A DNA stretch of 64,000 nt from Streptomyces sp. NBC_01275 (GTDB lineage: Bacteria; Actinomycetota; Actinomycetes; Streptomycetales; Streptomycetaceae), in NCBI RefSeq assembly GCF_026340655.1, contig NZ_JAPEOZ010000001.1, positions 744,001-808,000 of the forward strand, written 5' to 3'. Every line of letters begins with the position of its first letter. Position 1 is the first letter of the stretch. Made by a program: the position numbers and the translations under genes. A model generated the notes under the pieces. That model saw nothing but the letters and a program-made list of their open reading frames with translations. It did no database searches and was not told the DNA's origin. Of the stretch, positions 52,346-60,947 are shown piece by piece.

Positions 52346-53172
52346 AGCTCGCCACCATCCGCGTCAACGGCACCACGCGCGCCGTCCGCGTCGACGAGGA
52401 CAAGGCCGTCGACCTCGGCGAGAGCGACCTGGTGGCCTTCCTGCGCCACAGTGACTGGGCGACGCGTGCCGCGGACGCCGACGGTGACACATACGAAGGC
52501 GCCCTGGACTACGCCCCCGTGGTCGTCGCGCCGGAGAAGGTCGTGTGCGTCGGTCTCAACTACCGCACCCACATTCTGGAGATGGGCCGCGAACTCCCCT
52601 CGCACCCCACGCTGTTCTCCAAGTTCGCGAGGGCGCTGGTCGGTGCGTACGACGACGTGACCCTGCCCGCCGCGTCCACGCAGATGGACTGGGAGGCCGA
52701 GCTCGGCGTCGTCATCGGTACCGAGGTCCGGCACGCCGACACAGAGCAGGCGCGGGCCGCGATCGCCGGGTACACCGTGCTCAACGACGTCACCGCACGC
52801 GACTGGCAGTACCGCACCACCCAGTGGGACCAGGGCAAGACCTTCGAGGCCACCACCCCCATCGGACCGTGGCTGGTGACCGCCGACGACCCCGCGGTCT
52901 CCGCCCAGGGCCTGAACCTGACCTGTGAAGTCGACGGCGACACGGTCCAGAAGGCCGACACCGGTGACCTTGTCTTCGACCCGGCCACCCTGGTCGCGTA
53001 CCTGTCCGAGATCGTCACCCTCGTGCCCGGCGACGTGATCGCCACCGGAACCCCGGGCGGGGTCGGCCACGCCCGCAAGCCCGCCCGCTATCTGCAGGAC
53101 GGTTCACTCCTCGTCACCCGGATCGAGGGAATCGGCGAGACTCGCAACACCTGCCGCCGGGAGACACGGTGA
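52342..53172 (+). CDS. Fumarylpyruvate hydrolase (FAH family)
   Basis: The GTG at 52342 overlaps the dioxygenase stop and gives 276 residues; the open frame farther upstream is an artefact. FAH-fold motifs are Gly-Leu-Asn-Tyr-Arg-Thr-His, the metal-binding Asp-Trp-Glu-Ala-Glu-Leu, Thr-Ala-Arg-Asp-Trp-Gln and Thr-Gly-Thr-Pro-Gly-Gly-Val-Gly near the end. In the gentisate pathway this enzyme splits fumarylpyruvate to fumarate and pyruvate. Its place between dioxygenase and isomerase genes supports that substrate over fumarylacetoacetate. Confidence 0.9.
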   Translation: MKLATIRVNGTTRAVRVDEDKAVDLGESDLVAFLRHSDWATRAADADGDTYEGALDYAPVVVAPEKVVCVGLNYRTHILEMGRELPSHPTLFSKFARALVGAYDDVTLPAASTQMDWEAELGVVIGTEVRHADTEQARAAIAGYTVLNDVTARDWQYRTTQWDQGKTFEATTPIGPWLVTADDPAVSAQGLNLTCEVDGDTVQKADTGDLVFDPATLVAYLSEIVTLVPGDVIATGTPGGVGHARKPARYLQDGSLLVTRIEGIGETRNTCRRETR

Positions 53173-53894
53173 GCGCAGGCCCGGCCATGGTGCTGGAGCA
53201 GGCGGCCAAGGGCACGGCGGCCTTCGAAGCCGCCGTGCACCGGCTGACCGACCCGGGATTCACCAGGCCCTCGTACCTGCCGGGCTGGAGCCGCGCCCAC
53301 GTCGTCGCCCACGTCGCCCGCAACGCCGACGCCCTCGTCAACCTGCTGATCTGGGCGCGTACTGGTGTCGAGACGCCCATGTACGCAAGTGGCGCCCAGC
53401 GTGCGCGCGAGATCGAGGAGGGCGCCCGGCAGCCGGCCGAAAAGCTGCGTGCCGAGCTGCTCGCGGCCGACGGCCGTCTCGCCGAGGAGCTCGCCGCGCT
53501 GCCCGACGAGTACTGGGCGGCGACCGTCCGCACCGCGCGAGGCCGTGAGGTGCCCCTCTCTCAGGTGCCCTGGATGCGGGTGCGCGAGGTATGGGTCCAC
53601 GCCGTCGACCTGAACATCGACACCAGCTTCGACGACGTGCCGCACGACGTGTGCGCGGCCCTCGTCGACGACGTGGCCGCCTCCTTCCCCGGCCGACCGG
53701 ACAGTCCCACCGTCCGGCTGCGGTCCGAGGCCGGTGCCCACACCTGGCTGCTGGGCGACTCGGCCGACGTCGAGCCGGTCGTGGTGAGCGGTGACCTGCC
53801 CAGCCTGGCCGCCTACGCGACCGGGCGCCCCGTCCCCGGCCCGCTGTACCCGACCGGCGGGGGATCCCTGCCGAAGCTGCCCGCGTGGCTGTGA
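53169..53894 (+). CDS. Mycothiol-dependent maleylpyruvate isomerase
   Basis: The 241-residue DinB/MDMPI-fold protein has metal ligands His48 (Val-Ala-His-Val-Ala), Glu140 and His144 (Arg-Glu-Val-Trp-Val-His-Ala-Val-Asp-Leu). These have the same spacing as His52, Glu144 and His148 of the Corynebacterium enzyme as I recall it. It isomerises maleylpyruvate to fumarylpyruvate with mycothiol, the actinobacterial thiol. The GTG start overlaps the hydrolase stop by four bases. The cofactor requirement supports an actinobacterial host. Confidence 0.9.
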   Translation: MSAGPAMVLEQAAKGTAAFEAAVHRLTDPGFTRPSYLPGWSRAHVVAHVARNADALVNLLIWARTGVETPMYASGAQRAREIEEGARQPAEKLRAELLAADGRLAEELAALPDEYWAATVRTARGREVPLSQVPWMRVREVWVHAVDLNIDTSFDDVPHDVCAALVDDVAASFPGRPDSPTVRLRSEAGAHTWLLGDSADVEPVVVSGDLPSLAAYATGRPVPGPLYPTGGGSLPKLPAWL

Positions 53895-53910
53895 GCACGA
53901 AGGAAAGACG

Positions 53911-55464
53911 ATGAAAGTTGCCTGCATCGGCGCAGGTCCCGGAGGACTGTTCTTCGCCACACTGCTCAAACGGAGCCGGCCCGGCGCCGAGGTCGTGGTC
54001 TTCGAACGCAACCGCCCCGACGACACGTTCGGCTTCGGAGTGGTCTTCTCCGACGCCACACTCGACGCCATTGACGCCGCCGATCCCGTCCTCAGCGAGG
54101 CGCTGGAGAAGCACGGCCGGCATTGGGACGACATCGAGGTCCGCGTGCACGGGGCTCGGGAGCGCGTTGGCGGCATGGGCATGGCGGCTGTCGTACGCAA
54201 AACGCTGCTGAGCCTGCTGCAGGAGCGGGCCCACGCCGAGGGCGTGCAGATGCGCTTCCAGCACGAGGTCCGCGATCCCACCGAGCTGGACGACTTCGAC
54301 CTGGTCGTGGTGTGCGACGGCGCCAACAGCCGCTTCCGCACCCTGTTCGCCGACGACTTCGGACCGACCGCCGAGGTGGCGAGCGCGAAGTTCATCTGGT
54401 TCGGCACCACCTACGCGTTCGACGGGCTCACGTTCGTCCACCAGGACGGCCCCCACGGTGTCTTCGCCGCCCACGCCTATCCGATCAGTGAGTCGCTGAG
54501 CACCTTCATCGTCGAGACCGACGCGGACTCCTGGACCAGGGCCGGTCTCGACGCCTTCGATCCGTCGACCCCGCCGGGCATGAGCGACGAGAAGACCAAG
54601 AGCTACCTGGAAGACCTGTTCCGCGAGCAGATCGACGGGCACCCGCTGGTCGGCAACAACTCCCGCTGGGCCAACTTCGCGACCCGCAGGGCCCGTTCGT
54701 GGCGACGGGGCAAGTGGGTGCTGCTGGGCGACGCTGCGCACACCGCGCACTTCTCCGTCGGGTCCGGCACCAAGATGGCCATGGAGGACGCGGTCGCGCT
54801 GGCCGAGACCCTGGGGGAGGCGTCGCACAGCGTGCCGGAGGCACTGGAGATCTACGAGGAGCGCCGCCGCCCCAAGGTGGAAAAGATCCAGAACTCGGCG
54901 CGGCCCAGCCTGTCCTGGTGGGAGCACTTCGGCCGCTACGTCCGTACGCTCGACGACCCGACGCAGTTCGCCTTCCACTTCCTCACCCGCAGCATCCCGC
55001 GGGGCAAACTCACCCTGCGTGACGCGGCATACGTGGACCGCGTCGACGGATGGTGGCGGCGCTGTCACGATGCGGGGCCCCTGCAGACGCCTTTCCGCGG
55101 CGGACCATACCGCCTTCCCTCGCGGCGGGTGACGGTCGACGACGACGTCCTGACCGGAACCGACGGCACCGGCATCCCGATGGTCCCCTTCAGCGGTCAG
55201 TCGTCGGGGGCGGGCGTATGGATCGACGCCCCGGACACTGAGGAGGGTCTGCCGCTCGCTCTTGATCAGGTGCGTGAGACGGCAGAGGCGGGCGCCTTGC
55301 TCGTCGGTGTACGCGGCGGTACGGCGCTGACCCGCGTACTGGTCGCGGAGGAAGCCCGGCTCGTGCACAGCCTGCCCGCCGCGATCGTCGGCGCCTACGA
55401 CGACGACACCGCGACCACGCTCGTCCTCTCCGGCCGGGCCGACCTCGTCGGAGGCACCAAGTGA
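53911..55464 (+). CDS. sdgC: Salicylyl-CoA 5-hydroxylase (FAD monooxygenase)
   Basis: The ATG at 53911 follows AAGGAAAG. The 517-residue protein has the FAD-binding Gly-Ala-Gly-Pro-Gly-Gly at residues 7-12, the Asp-Gly motif in Val-Val-Cys-Asp-Gly-Ala-Asn-Ser, and Leu-Leu-Gly-Asp-Ala-Ala-His-Thr-Ala with Gly-Thr-Lys-Met-Ala-Met-Glu-Asp. It has a ~120-residue C-terminal extension. Length and operon context, between gentisate and CoA-ligase genes, match salicylyl-CoA 5-hydroxylase, which uses NAD(P)H and O2 to give gentisyl-CoA. The next gene overlaps by four bases. Confidence 0.85.
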   Translation: MKVACIGAGPGGLFFATLLKRSRPGAEVVVFERNRPDDTFGFGVVFSDATLDAIDAADPVLSEALEKHGRHWDDIEVRVHGARERVGGMGMAAVVRKTLLSLLQERAHAEGVQMRFQHEVRDPTELDDFDLVVVCDGANSRFRTLFADDFGPTAEVASAKFIWFGTTYAFDGLTFVHQDGPHGVFAAHAYPISESLSTFIVETDADSWTRAGLDAFDPSTPPGMSDEKTKSYLEDLFREQIDGHPLVGNNSRWANFATRRARSWRRGKWVLLGDAAHTAHFSVGSGTKMAMEDAVALAETLGEASHSVPEALEIYEERRRPKVEKIQNSARPSLSWWEHFGRYVRTLDDPTQFAFHFLTRSIPRGKLTLRDAAYVDRVDGWWRRCHDAGPLQTPFRGGPYRLPSRRVTVDDDVLTGTDGTGIPMVPFSGQSSGAGVWIDAPDTEEGLPLALDQVRETAEAGALLVGVRGGTALTRVLVAEEARLVHSLPAAIVGAYDDDTATTLVLSGRADLVGGTK

Positions 55465-57518
55465 CCTCCCTGGAACCGCTGTTCGCACCCCGAGCCATCG
55501 CCGTGCTCGGCGCATCGGCCACGCCTGGGAAGCTCGGCGCGGCCATGGCCGACTCCCTGGCTTCCTTCCCGGGGCCGGTGATGAAGGTCAACTCCGGCCG
55601 CCCGGAACCCGATCGGGGCTTCTTCCCCACCGTCGGCGAGGCCGCCGCAGCCCACGGCATCACACCCGACCTGGTCGTCTCCTGCATTCCGGCCGCCGTG
55701 ACCGCGGACGCCCTACGCGAGGCGGCAGCCGTCGGTGCCCGCGCCGCGCTCGTGTGCGCGGGCGGTTTCGCAGAAGCCGGCGGCGACGGGGTGCTGCACC
55801 AGCAGGCGTTGACTGACGTGGTGGCGGACACCGGCATCCGGGTCCTCGGACCGAACACATCAGGCTTCCTCGTCCCCCACCGACGGCTCACGGCCAGTTT
55901 CGTCCCGGGCGCGCCCGACCTGGAAGCGGGTCCGGTGGCGGTCGTGGCCGCGAGCGGCGGCGTGAACCACGCGCTGGCGTTCGCCCTGGCCGAGGCCGGC
56001 GTCGGCCTGCGCCTCGGGGTCGGGCTGGGCAACAGCCTGGACGTCACCCAGGCCGACGTCCTCGACCACCTTGCCGAGGACGATGGCGTACGGGCCGTCG
56101 CCCTGCACGTGGAGACCGCCGCGGAAGGCCGCCGTCTCACCGAGGCGGTGCGGCGTCTGACCGATCGTGTCCCCGTGGTGGCCCTGGTCGTGGGCCGCAG
56201 CGACATCGGAGATTTCGCCCGCTCCCACACCGGTGCCCTGGCCACCTCCTGGCGCGTGACCAGGACGGCCCTGCGCCAGGCCGGAGCCGTCCTCGTCGAC
56301 GACGAGCGCGACCTCGTCGACGCAGTCACCGCGCTCAGCCGTGTACGACTCCCCGCGCATCCCCGTGCAGGCGTCGGCCTGGTCACCGCCCAGGCCGGAC
56401 CCGGTCTGCTGCTCACGGACGACCTGCGCTCCCACGGCATCCAGGTTCCCCCGTTGGTCGAACGGACGGTGAAGGAGCTGCGCGAGCTGCTCCCGGCCCT
56501 CACCTATCTGAACAACCCTGTCGACACCGGTCGGCCCTCACCCACGATCACGCAGATCGTGGAGCGGGTCTCGGAGGACCCCGGTATCGACGTCACCGCC
56601 GTCTACGGGCTGCTGGAACCGACGGCGGTGGACCTCCCGGCCGCGCTGACCGCCGCCCGTACGGCCACCCCGCTCGTCGCCGTCGTCGGCGGACCCGTGG
56701 AGCAGGCGCGGCGGACCCGCCGTGAACTCGGCGAAGCCGGCATTCCCTGCGCGGCCACGCCGGCCTCGGGATCGGCGATGGTACGCGCGCTCGTCGAGGA
56801 CGCGGCTGCGCGCACTCGACCGGAGGCCGTCCTCACCGCCTCCGATGCCCCCACCCTGCCCCCGCCGGGGCCGGTCGACGAGCACACGGCCAAGGGCGTC
56901 CTCGCGGACTTGGGCATCCACACGCCCGTACGGCGCGTGTGCGCCGACCCCGCCGCGGCGCACGCGGCTCTCGACGAGCTCGGCGGCTCGGTCGTCGTGA
57001 AGATTCTCGACGCGGACATCCTGCACAAGACGGAAGTGGGCGGGGTCCAGGTCGGCATCCGCACCCACAAGGAGCTCGACGAAGCCCTCGCCCGCATGCC
57101 CGCGAGCTCCGCGCTGCTGGTGGAACAGATGGCCCCCGCCGGTCCCGAACTCATCGTCGGCGTACGCCGCGACCCGGTCTTCGGCCCCGTGCTGGCTCTG
57201 GGCGCCGGGGGAACGGCTGCCGAAATCCTCGGCGACGTCTCCCTGCGCCTCGCGCCTCTGTCCTCGAACGAGGCTCACGCGATGCTCGACGAGCTCGCCA
57301 CCCGCCAGCTGTTCCTCGGCGCGCGCGGCGCCACCCCGGTCGACCGCGCGCGACTCACCCACGTACTGCTCGCCCTGGCCTCCCTCGCCGCCGACGATGC
57401 CGTGGCCGAGTGCGAGATCAACCCTTTGCGCGTCCTGCCCGACGGCGACGTCGTCGCGCTCGACGCCGTACTGCTGTTGCGTGACCCCCGGGATCAAGGA
57501 GGATCCGATGACGCGTGA
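55461..57518 (+). CDS. sdgB: NDP-forming-type acyl-CoA synthetase (salicylyl-CoA formation)
   Basis: The 685-residue protein has an N-terminal CoA-binding Rossmann domain (Ala-Val-Leu-Gly-Ala-Ser-Ala-Thr-Pro-Gly-Lys), two succinyl-CoA-ligase-like flavodoxin domains (about 150-440, Ala-Ala-Ser-Gly-Gly-Val) and a C-terminal ATP-grasp domain (from about 470; Val-Val-Lys-Ile-Leu-Asp and Leu-His-Lys-Thr-Glu-Val-Gly-Gly-Val). The phosphohistidine is expected in the flavodoxin part but Ser-His-Thr-Gly-Ala-Leu is the nearest candidate. With the AMP ligase next door it probably transfers salicylate from salicylyl-AMP to CoA; assignment to sdgB is from context. Confidence 0.78.
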   Translation: MTSLEPLFAPRAIAVLGASATPGKLGAAMADSLASFPGPVMKVNSGRPEPDRGFFPTVGEAAAAHGITPDLVVSCIPAAVTADALREAAAVGARAALVCAGGFAEAGGDGVLHQQALTDVVADTGIRVLGPNTSGFLVPHRRLTASFVPGAPDLEAGPVAVVAASGGVNHALAFALAEAGVGLRLGVGLGNSLDVTQADVLDHLAEDDGVRAVALHVETAAEGRRLTEAVRRLTDRVPVVALVVGRSDIGDFARSHTGALATSWRVTRTALRQAGAVLVDDERDLVDAVTALSRVRLPAHPRAGVGLVTAQAGPGLLLTDDLRSHGIQVPPLVERTVKELRELLPALTYLNNPVDTGRPSPTITQIVERVSEDPGIDVTAVYGLLEPTAVDLPAALTAARTATPLVAVVGGPVEQARRTRRELGEAGIPCAATPASGSAMVRALVEDAAARTRPEAVLTASDAPTLPPPGPVDEHTAKGVLADLGIHTPVRRVCADPAAAHAALDELGGSVVVKILDADILHKTEVGGVQVGIRTHKELDEALARMPASSALLVEQMAPAGPELIVGVRRDPVFGPVLALGAGGTAAEILGDVSLRLAPLSSNEAHAMLDELATRQLFLGARGATPVDRARLTHVLLALASLAADDAVAECEINPLRVLPDGDVVALDAVLLLRDPRDQGGSDDA

Positions 57519-59169
57519 GGGATTCGTGCCCTGGCCCAAGGAGGCGGCCGACCGCTACCGCGAGGCCGGATACTGGCGTGGCAGGCCGCTCGGCTCGTAC
57601 CTTCACGAATGGGCGGAGACCTACGGCGACGCGGTGGCCGTAGTGGACGGCGACACACGTCTGACTTACCGTCAACTCGTCGACAGAACCGACGGATTGG
57701 CGTGCCGCCTGCTGGACAGTGGTCTCAAATCCGGGGACGCGATGCTCGTCCAGCTGCCCAACGGCTGGGAGTTCGTCACACTCACCCTTGCCTGTCTGCG
57801 GGCTGGAATCGCTCCCGTGATGGCGATGCCCGCGCACCGCGGTCACGAACTGCGCTATCTGGCCGCCCATGCCGAGGTCACCTCGATCGCCGTACCGGAC
57901 CGACTCGGCGACTTCGACCACCAGGCCCTGGGGCGGGAGGTCGCCGAAGGCACCCCGAGCGTACGGCTGTTGCTCGTCGCGGGTGGCACGGCCGGTACCG
58001 ACGCCACGGACCTGCGCGCCCTGGCCGAACCGGCCGACGACCCGGCCGGCGCACGTGCCCGGCTCGACGACATCGCCCCGGACAGCGGCGCCATCGCCAT
58101 CTTCCTGCTCTCCGGCGGTACGACCGGACTGCCGAAGCTCATCACCCGTACCCATGACGACTACGAGTACAACGCCCGCCGCAGCGCTGAGGTCTGCGGC
58201 CTCGACGCCGACTCCGTCTACCTGGTGGCGCTGCCCGCCGGACACAACTTCCCCCTGGCCTGTCCCGGCATCCTGGGGACCCTCATGAACGGTGGCCGGG
58301 TCGTCCTGGCCCGCACCCCGGAACCCGGCAAGGTGCTGCCGCTGATGGCCGCCGAGGGCGTGACGGTCACCGCCGCCGTACCGGCCGTCGTCCAGCGCTG
58401 GATCGAGGCGGTGGCCTCCGGCCGCCACCCCGCCCCGCCCGCACTACGGCTGTTGCAGGTGGGTGGCGCCCGTCTTGCGCCCGAGGTCGCCCGCCGCGCC
58501 GAACCCGTGCTCGGCGGCACGCTCCAGCAGGTGTTCGGCATGGCAGAGGGACTGTTGAACTACACGCGCCTCGACGACCCCGACGAGATCAAGATCGAGA
58601 CACAGGGGCGCCCCATGTGCCCGGACGACGAGATCCTCGTCGCCGACGCCTCCGACGAGCCGGTCCGGCCCGGCGAGATGGGCGCGCTGCTCACCCGCGG
58701 CCCGTACACACCACGCGGCTACTACCGGGCCACCGAGCACAACGCCCGAGCGTTCACCCCCGACGGCTGGTACCGCACCGGTGACATCGTCCGGCTGCAC
58801 CCGTCGGGCAATCTCGTCGTCGAAGGACGAGACAAGGACCTCATCAACCGGGGCGGCGAGAAGATCTCCGCCGAGGAGGTCGAGAACCTCATCTACCGCC
58901 TGCCCGGTGTCGCCCGCGTCGCGGCCGTCGCCAAGGCCGACCCCGACCTGGGGGAGCGGGTGTGCGCGGTCGTGGTCGTCGAGCCCGGGACCCACTTGAG
59001 CCTCGAATCGGTCCGTGCCGCCCTCACCACCATGCAGGTGGCGCGATACAAGCTCCCGGAAGACCTGCTGGTCGTGGAGGAGTTGCCGCTGACAAAGGTC
59101 GGCAAGATCGACAAGAAGCGTCTGCGGGATGTCGTCCGTGGCAAGGCGGACTCCGTCGAGGCGGTGTGA
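57508..59169 (+). CDS. sdgA: Salicylate-AMP ligase
   Basis: ATG 57508 after AAGGAGG lies 11 bases inside the preceding gene. The 553-residue ANL-superfamily enzyme has the phosphate loop Leu-Ser-Gly-Gly-Thr-Thr-Gly-Leu-Pro-Lys, Phe-Gly-Met-Ala-Glu-Gly-Leu, the Tyr-Arg-Thr-Gly-Asp hinge region, Gly-Gly-Glu-Lys-Ile-Ser and the C-terminal Lys in Gly-Lys-Ile-Asp-Lys-Lys. The N-terminal Gly-Tyr-Trp motif and overall pattern match aryl-acid adenylating enzymes such as DhbE/EntE. It activates salicylate to salicylyl-AMP as the entry step. A siderophore role is unlikely because no carrier or NRPS gene is near. Confidence 0.85.
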   Translation: MTREGFVPWPKEAADRYREAGYWRGRPLGSYLHEWAETYGDAVAVVDGDTRLTYRQLVDRTDGLACRLLDSGLKSGDAMLVQLPNGWEFVTLTLACLRAGIAPVMAMPAHRGHELRYLAAHAEVTSIAVPDRLGDFDHQALGREVAEGTPSVRLLLVAGGTAGTDATDLRALAEPADDPAGARARLDDIAPDSGAIAIFLLSGGTTGLPKLITRTHDDYEYNARRSAEVCGLDADSVYLVALPAGHNFPLACPGILGTLMNGGRVVLARTPEPGKVLPLMAAEGVTVTAAVPAVVQRWIEAVASGRHPAPPALRLLQVGGARLAPEVARRAEPVLGGTLQQVFGMAEGLLNYTRLDDPDEIKIETQGRPMCPDDEILVADASDEPVRPGEMGALLTRGPYTPRGYYRATEHNARAFTPDGWYRTGDIVRLHPSGNLVVEGRDKDLINRGGEKISAEEVENLIYRLPGVARVAAVAKADPDLGERVCAVVVVEPGTHLSLESVRAALTTMQVARYKLPEDLLVVEELPLTKVGKIDKKRLRDVVRGKADSVEAV

Positions 59170-59257
59170 CGGCGCTCGCCACGGCGGCGAACGGGCCGGC
59201 GTCGTCACGGTGACCTTCGCTTCCCCTGAGGGAGTCAATCGGCTTTGCCGGCCTTCC
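59170..59257. other. Short 3' region after the salicylate operon
   Basis: No gene; leads into the hairpin at 59258. Confidence 0.35.
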
Positions 59258-59290
59258 GGCGGTACCTGGGAAGCAGCTCCAGGTACCGCC
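59258..59290 (+). terminator. Operon terminator hairpin
   Basis: GGCGGTACCTGG, 9-base loop, CCAGGTACCGCC: a perfect 12-bp stem 89 bases after the last operon gene and facing the minus-strand monooxygenase gene. Confidence 0.75.
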
Positions 59291-59546
59291 ATCGCCGTCA
59301 CCCCGTGTCCCGACCGTCGGACCAGTAGCGGGATGTACCCCGCCCTGGTGACCAGCGACATGCGTCCTCTCGTACGTCCTGCCGCTGAGTCTTTCTCCGT
59401 GCGGGCCGGGCCGAGTGCTTCGAGCACCGGTCGGTCAGAGGACACGGACCGGCGTCGTCGGCGCGAGCCCGCGGCTGACCAGGAACCGAACGTCGCTACC
59501 ACGTCGTGCGCGTGGCGAACGGCGGCCCGGACTCGGCTGGCGGTCG
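59291..59546. other. Convergent intergenic space, no gene
   Basis: No supported ORF or RNA was found between the hairpin and the ABM gene end. Confidence 0.35.
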
Positions 59547-59918
59547 TCATTCCCCGTCGCAGACGCCTTCTACAGCGAACTTCTGGTAGAGGTGCGGGTA
59601 GGCCACGGTACCGGCAGGGTAGCTCGCCAGATGCGAGGCGAACTCCGGCGTGCCGAGCGCTGCGCGGAGGTGCTCGGTGGATTTCCAGACTGCGACGTTG
59701 GTGAAGAGCCGGCTGCCTGCTATACCCCGGTACAGCTGCACGGAGAGGAGGCTCCCCGACCTCTTCATGTACTCCGCGTCGTCCTTCCAGGCGGCCACCA
59801 CCTCGTCCTCCTTGCCCTCCGGGGCGACAAAGGTGTTGATGATGGTGACCGGGCCGGCCTCCTCCTTCTGCTGGTCGTGGAAGTGGGTGGACTCGTCGAG
59901 CTGGCCGAACTTGAGCAT
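59547..59918 (-). CDS. ABM-domain (antibiotic biosynthesis monooxygenase-like) protein
   Basis: The ATG at 59918 follows GGAGGAACC and gives 123 residues; the longer open frame joins unrelated sequence. A dimeric ferredoxin-like fold is suggested by Val-Thr-Ile-Ile-Asn-Thr-Phe-Val-Ala-Pro-Glu-Gly-Lys, Leu-Leu-Ser-Val-Gln-Leu-Tyr-Arg and Phe-Thr-Asn-Val-Ala-Val-Trp-Lys-Ser. Such cofactor-free monooxygenases oxidise phenolic or quinone substrates, or act as heme or stress proteins. It lies downstream of, and probably with, the alpha/beta hydrolase under TetR control. Confidence 0.78.
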   Translation of the reverse strand: MLKFGQLDESTHFHDQQKEEAGPVTIINTFVAPEGKEDEVVAAWKDDAEYMKRSGSLLSVQLYRGIAGSRLFTNVAVWKSTEHLRAALGTPEFASHLASYPAGTVAYPHLYQKFAVEGVCDGE

Positions 59919-60010
59919 GGTTCCTCCATGTACTCGCGTGTGGTGAGTTGTGATCAAGGAGCGGTCCGGGTGAGGGGCCGGGCCCCTGTGGCACCGCCGG
60001 TGGTGTGCGT

Positions 60011-60805
60011 TCAGGCGTGGTGCTTGTCGAGGAAGTCGGTGATGAGCTGCAGCCACTCGTCGGTCCGCTCCAGCATCGGCAGGTGGCCGGTGGCGATTTC
60101 GGCGAGTTGGGCGCCGGGGATGGTCTCGGCGAGCCGGCGGTGCAGGTCGCTGGAGACGAGCCGGTCGTCGGCGGTCGAGACGACCAGAGTGGGGACCGTG
60201 ATGCCGGCGAGGTCGTCCCGGACGTCGACCTGGCCGACGAGGTCGGTCTGCTCGGAGCTGCCGTCGACCGTACCGGCGGCGACGTAGCCGAGGGTCTGCT
60301 GCAGTTGCTCGGCCGGCATCGACTCCAGTGCCTGGGCGCCGAGGGCCATCATGAGCTGGAATTCGGCGAGCAGCTCGCGGTCGCCGGACGCGGCGATCTT
60401 GCTCTGGATCGAGGAGGCGAGAGCGAGCCGGTTGTCGCGGTGCGCGAAGGCGGCGGTCAGGACGAGTGCGGTGACGCGCTCGGGGTGGCGGGTGGCGGCG
60501 CGGATGGCGACCGGGCCTCCGAGGGAGTAGCCGGACACGGCGAAGCGGTCGACGCCCTCCGCGTCGGCGGCGGCGACGAGCTGGTCGGCGAGGTCGTCGA
60601 CGGACAGCGGGGTGGTGGAGCGGGGGGTGTCGCCGCTGCCGGGGTAGTCGATGCCGACGACCGTGTGGCGGGCGGCGAGGGCCTCCAGGACGGGGCCGTA
60701 GGTGCCGGCCAGGCTGCTGCCGGCGCCGTGAGCGAGGAGCAGGCCGGGGCCGGAGCCGAGGCGAGTGCGGGCGAAGGTGGGTGCGGTGAGGTTGCGGGGT
60801 GACAT
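60011..60805 (-). CDS. Alpha/beta hydrolase
   Basis: The ATG at 60805 (AAAGG upstream) gives 264 residues. Motifs are the oxyanion loop Leu-Ala-His-Gly-Ala-Gly-Ser-Ser, nucleophile Gly-Tyr-Ser-Leu-Gly-Gly, acid Ser-Thr-Ala-Asp-Asp-Arg and His in Ala-Thr-Gly-His-Leu-Pro. It resembles esterases and ring-cleavage-product hydrolases of the MhpC/3-oxoadipate enol-lactonase type. It diverges from a TetR gene over a region with three operator-like repeats, and precedes the ABM gene by 92 bases. Confidence 0.85.
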   Translation of the reverse strand: MSPRNLTAPTFARTRLGSGPGLLLAHGAGSSLAGTYGPVLEALAARHTVVGIDYPGSGDTPRSTTPLSVDDLADQLVAAADAEGVDRFAVSGYSLGGPVAIRAATRHPERVTALVLTAAFAHRDNRLALASSIQSKIAASGDRELLAEFQLMMALGAQALESMPAEQLQQTLGYVAAGTVDGSSEQTDLVGQVDVRDDLAGITVPTLVVSTADDRLVSSDLHRRLAETIPGAQLAEIATGHLPMLERTDEWLQLITDFLDKHHA

Positions 60806-60840
60806 GAGCGTCTGCCTTTCGAATCGTCGACACGCAAGAA

Positions 60841-60929
60841 TCATCCAGTGCGTGTGATTACTTCCTCAGGTCTATCACACAGTGCGTATGATTGCTGCCT
60901 GTGACGTCAATCACACACGCCGTATGATG
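60841..60929. promoter_or_regulatory. Three copies of a 19-bp TetR operator-like site
   Basis: ATCATCCAGTGCGTGTGAT (60841), ATCACACAGTGCGTATGAT (60875) and ATCACACACGCCGTATGAT (60911) share the pattern ATCA-N11-TGAT with a conserved core. Spacings are 34 and 36 bases, about 3.3 helical turns. They fill the space between the divergent hydrolase and tetR genes, so the TetR protein most likely binds all three. Confidence 0.75.
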
Positions 60930-60947
60930 TGCGGGTAGGGTGGTGGC

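Noticed and set aside
57508..59169. Siderophore-type salicylate ligase in an NRPS cluster
   Set aside because: No carrier protein, NRPS or transporter gene nearby; all neighbours are gentisate-pathway enzymes.
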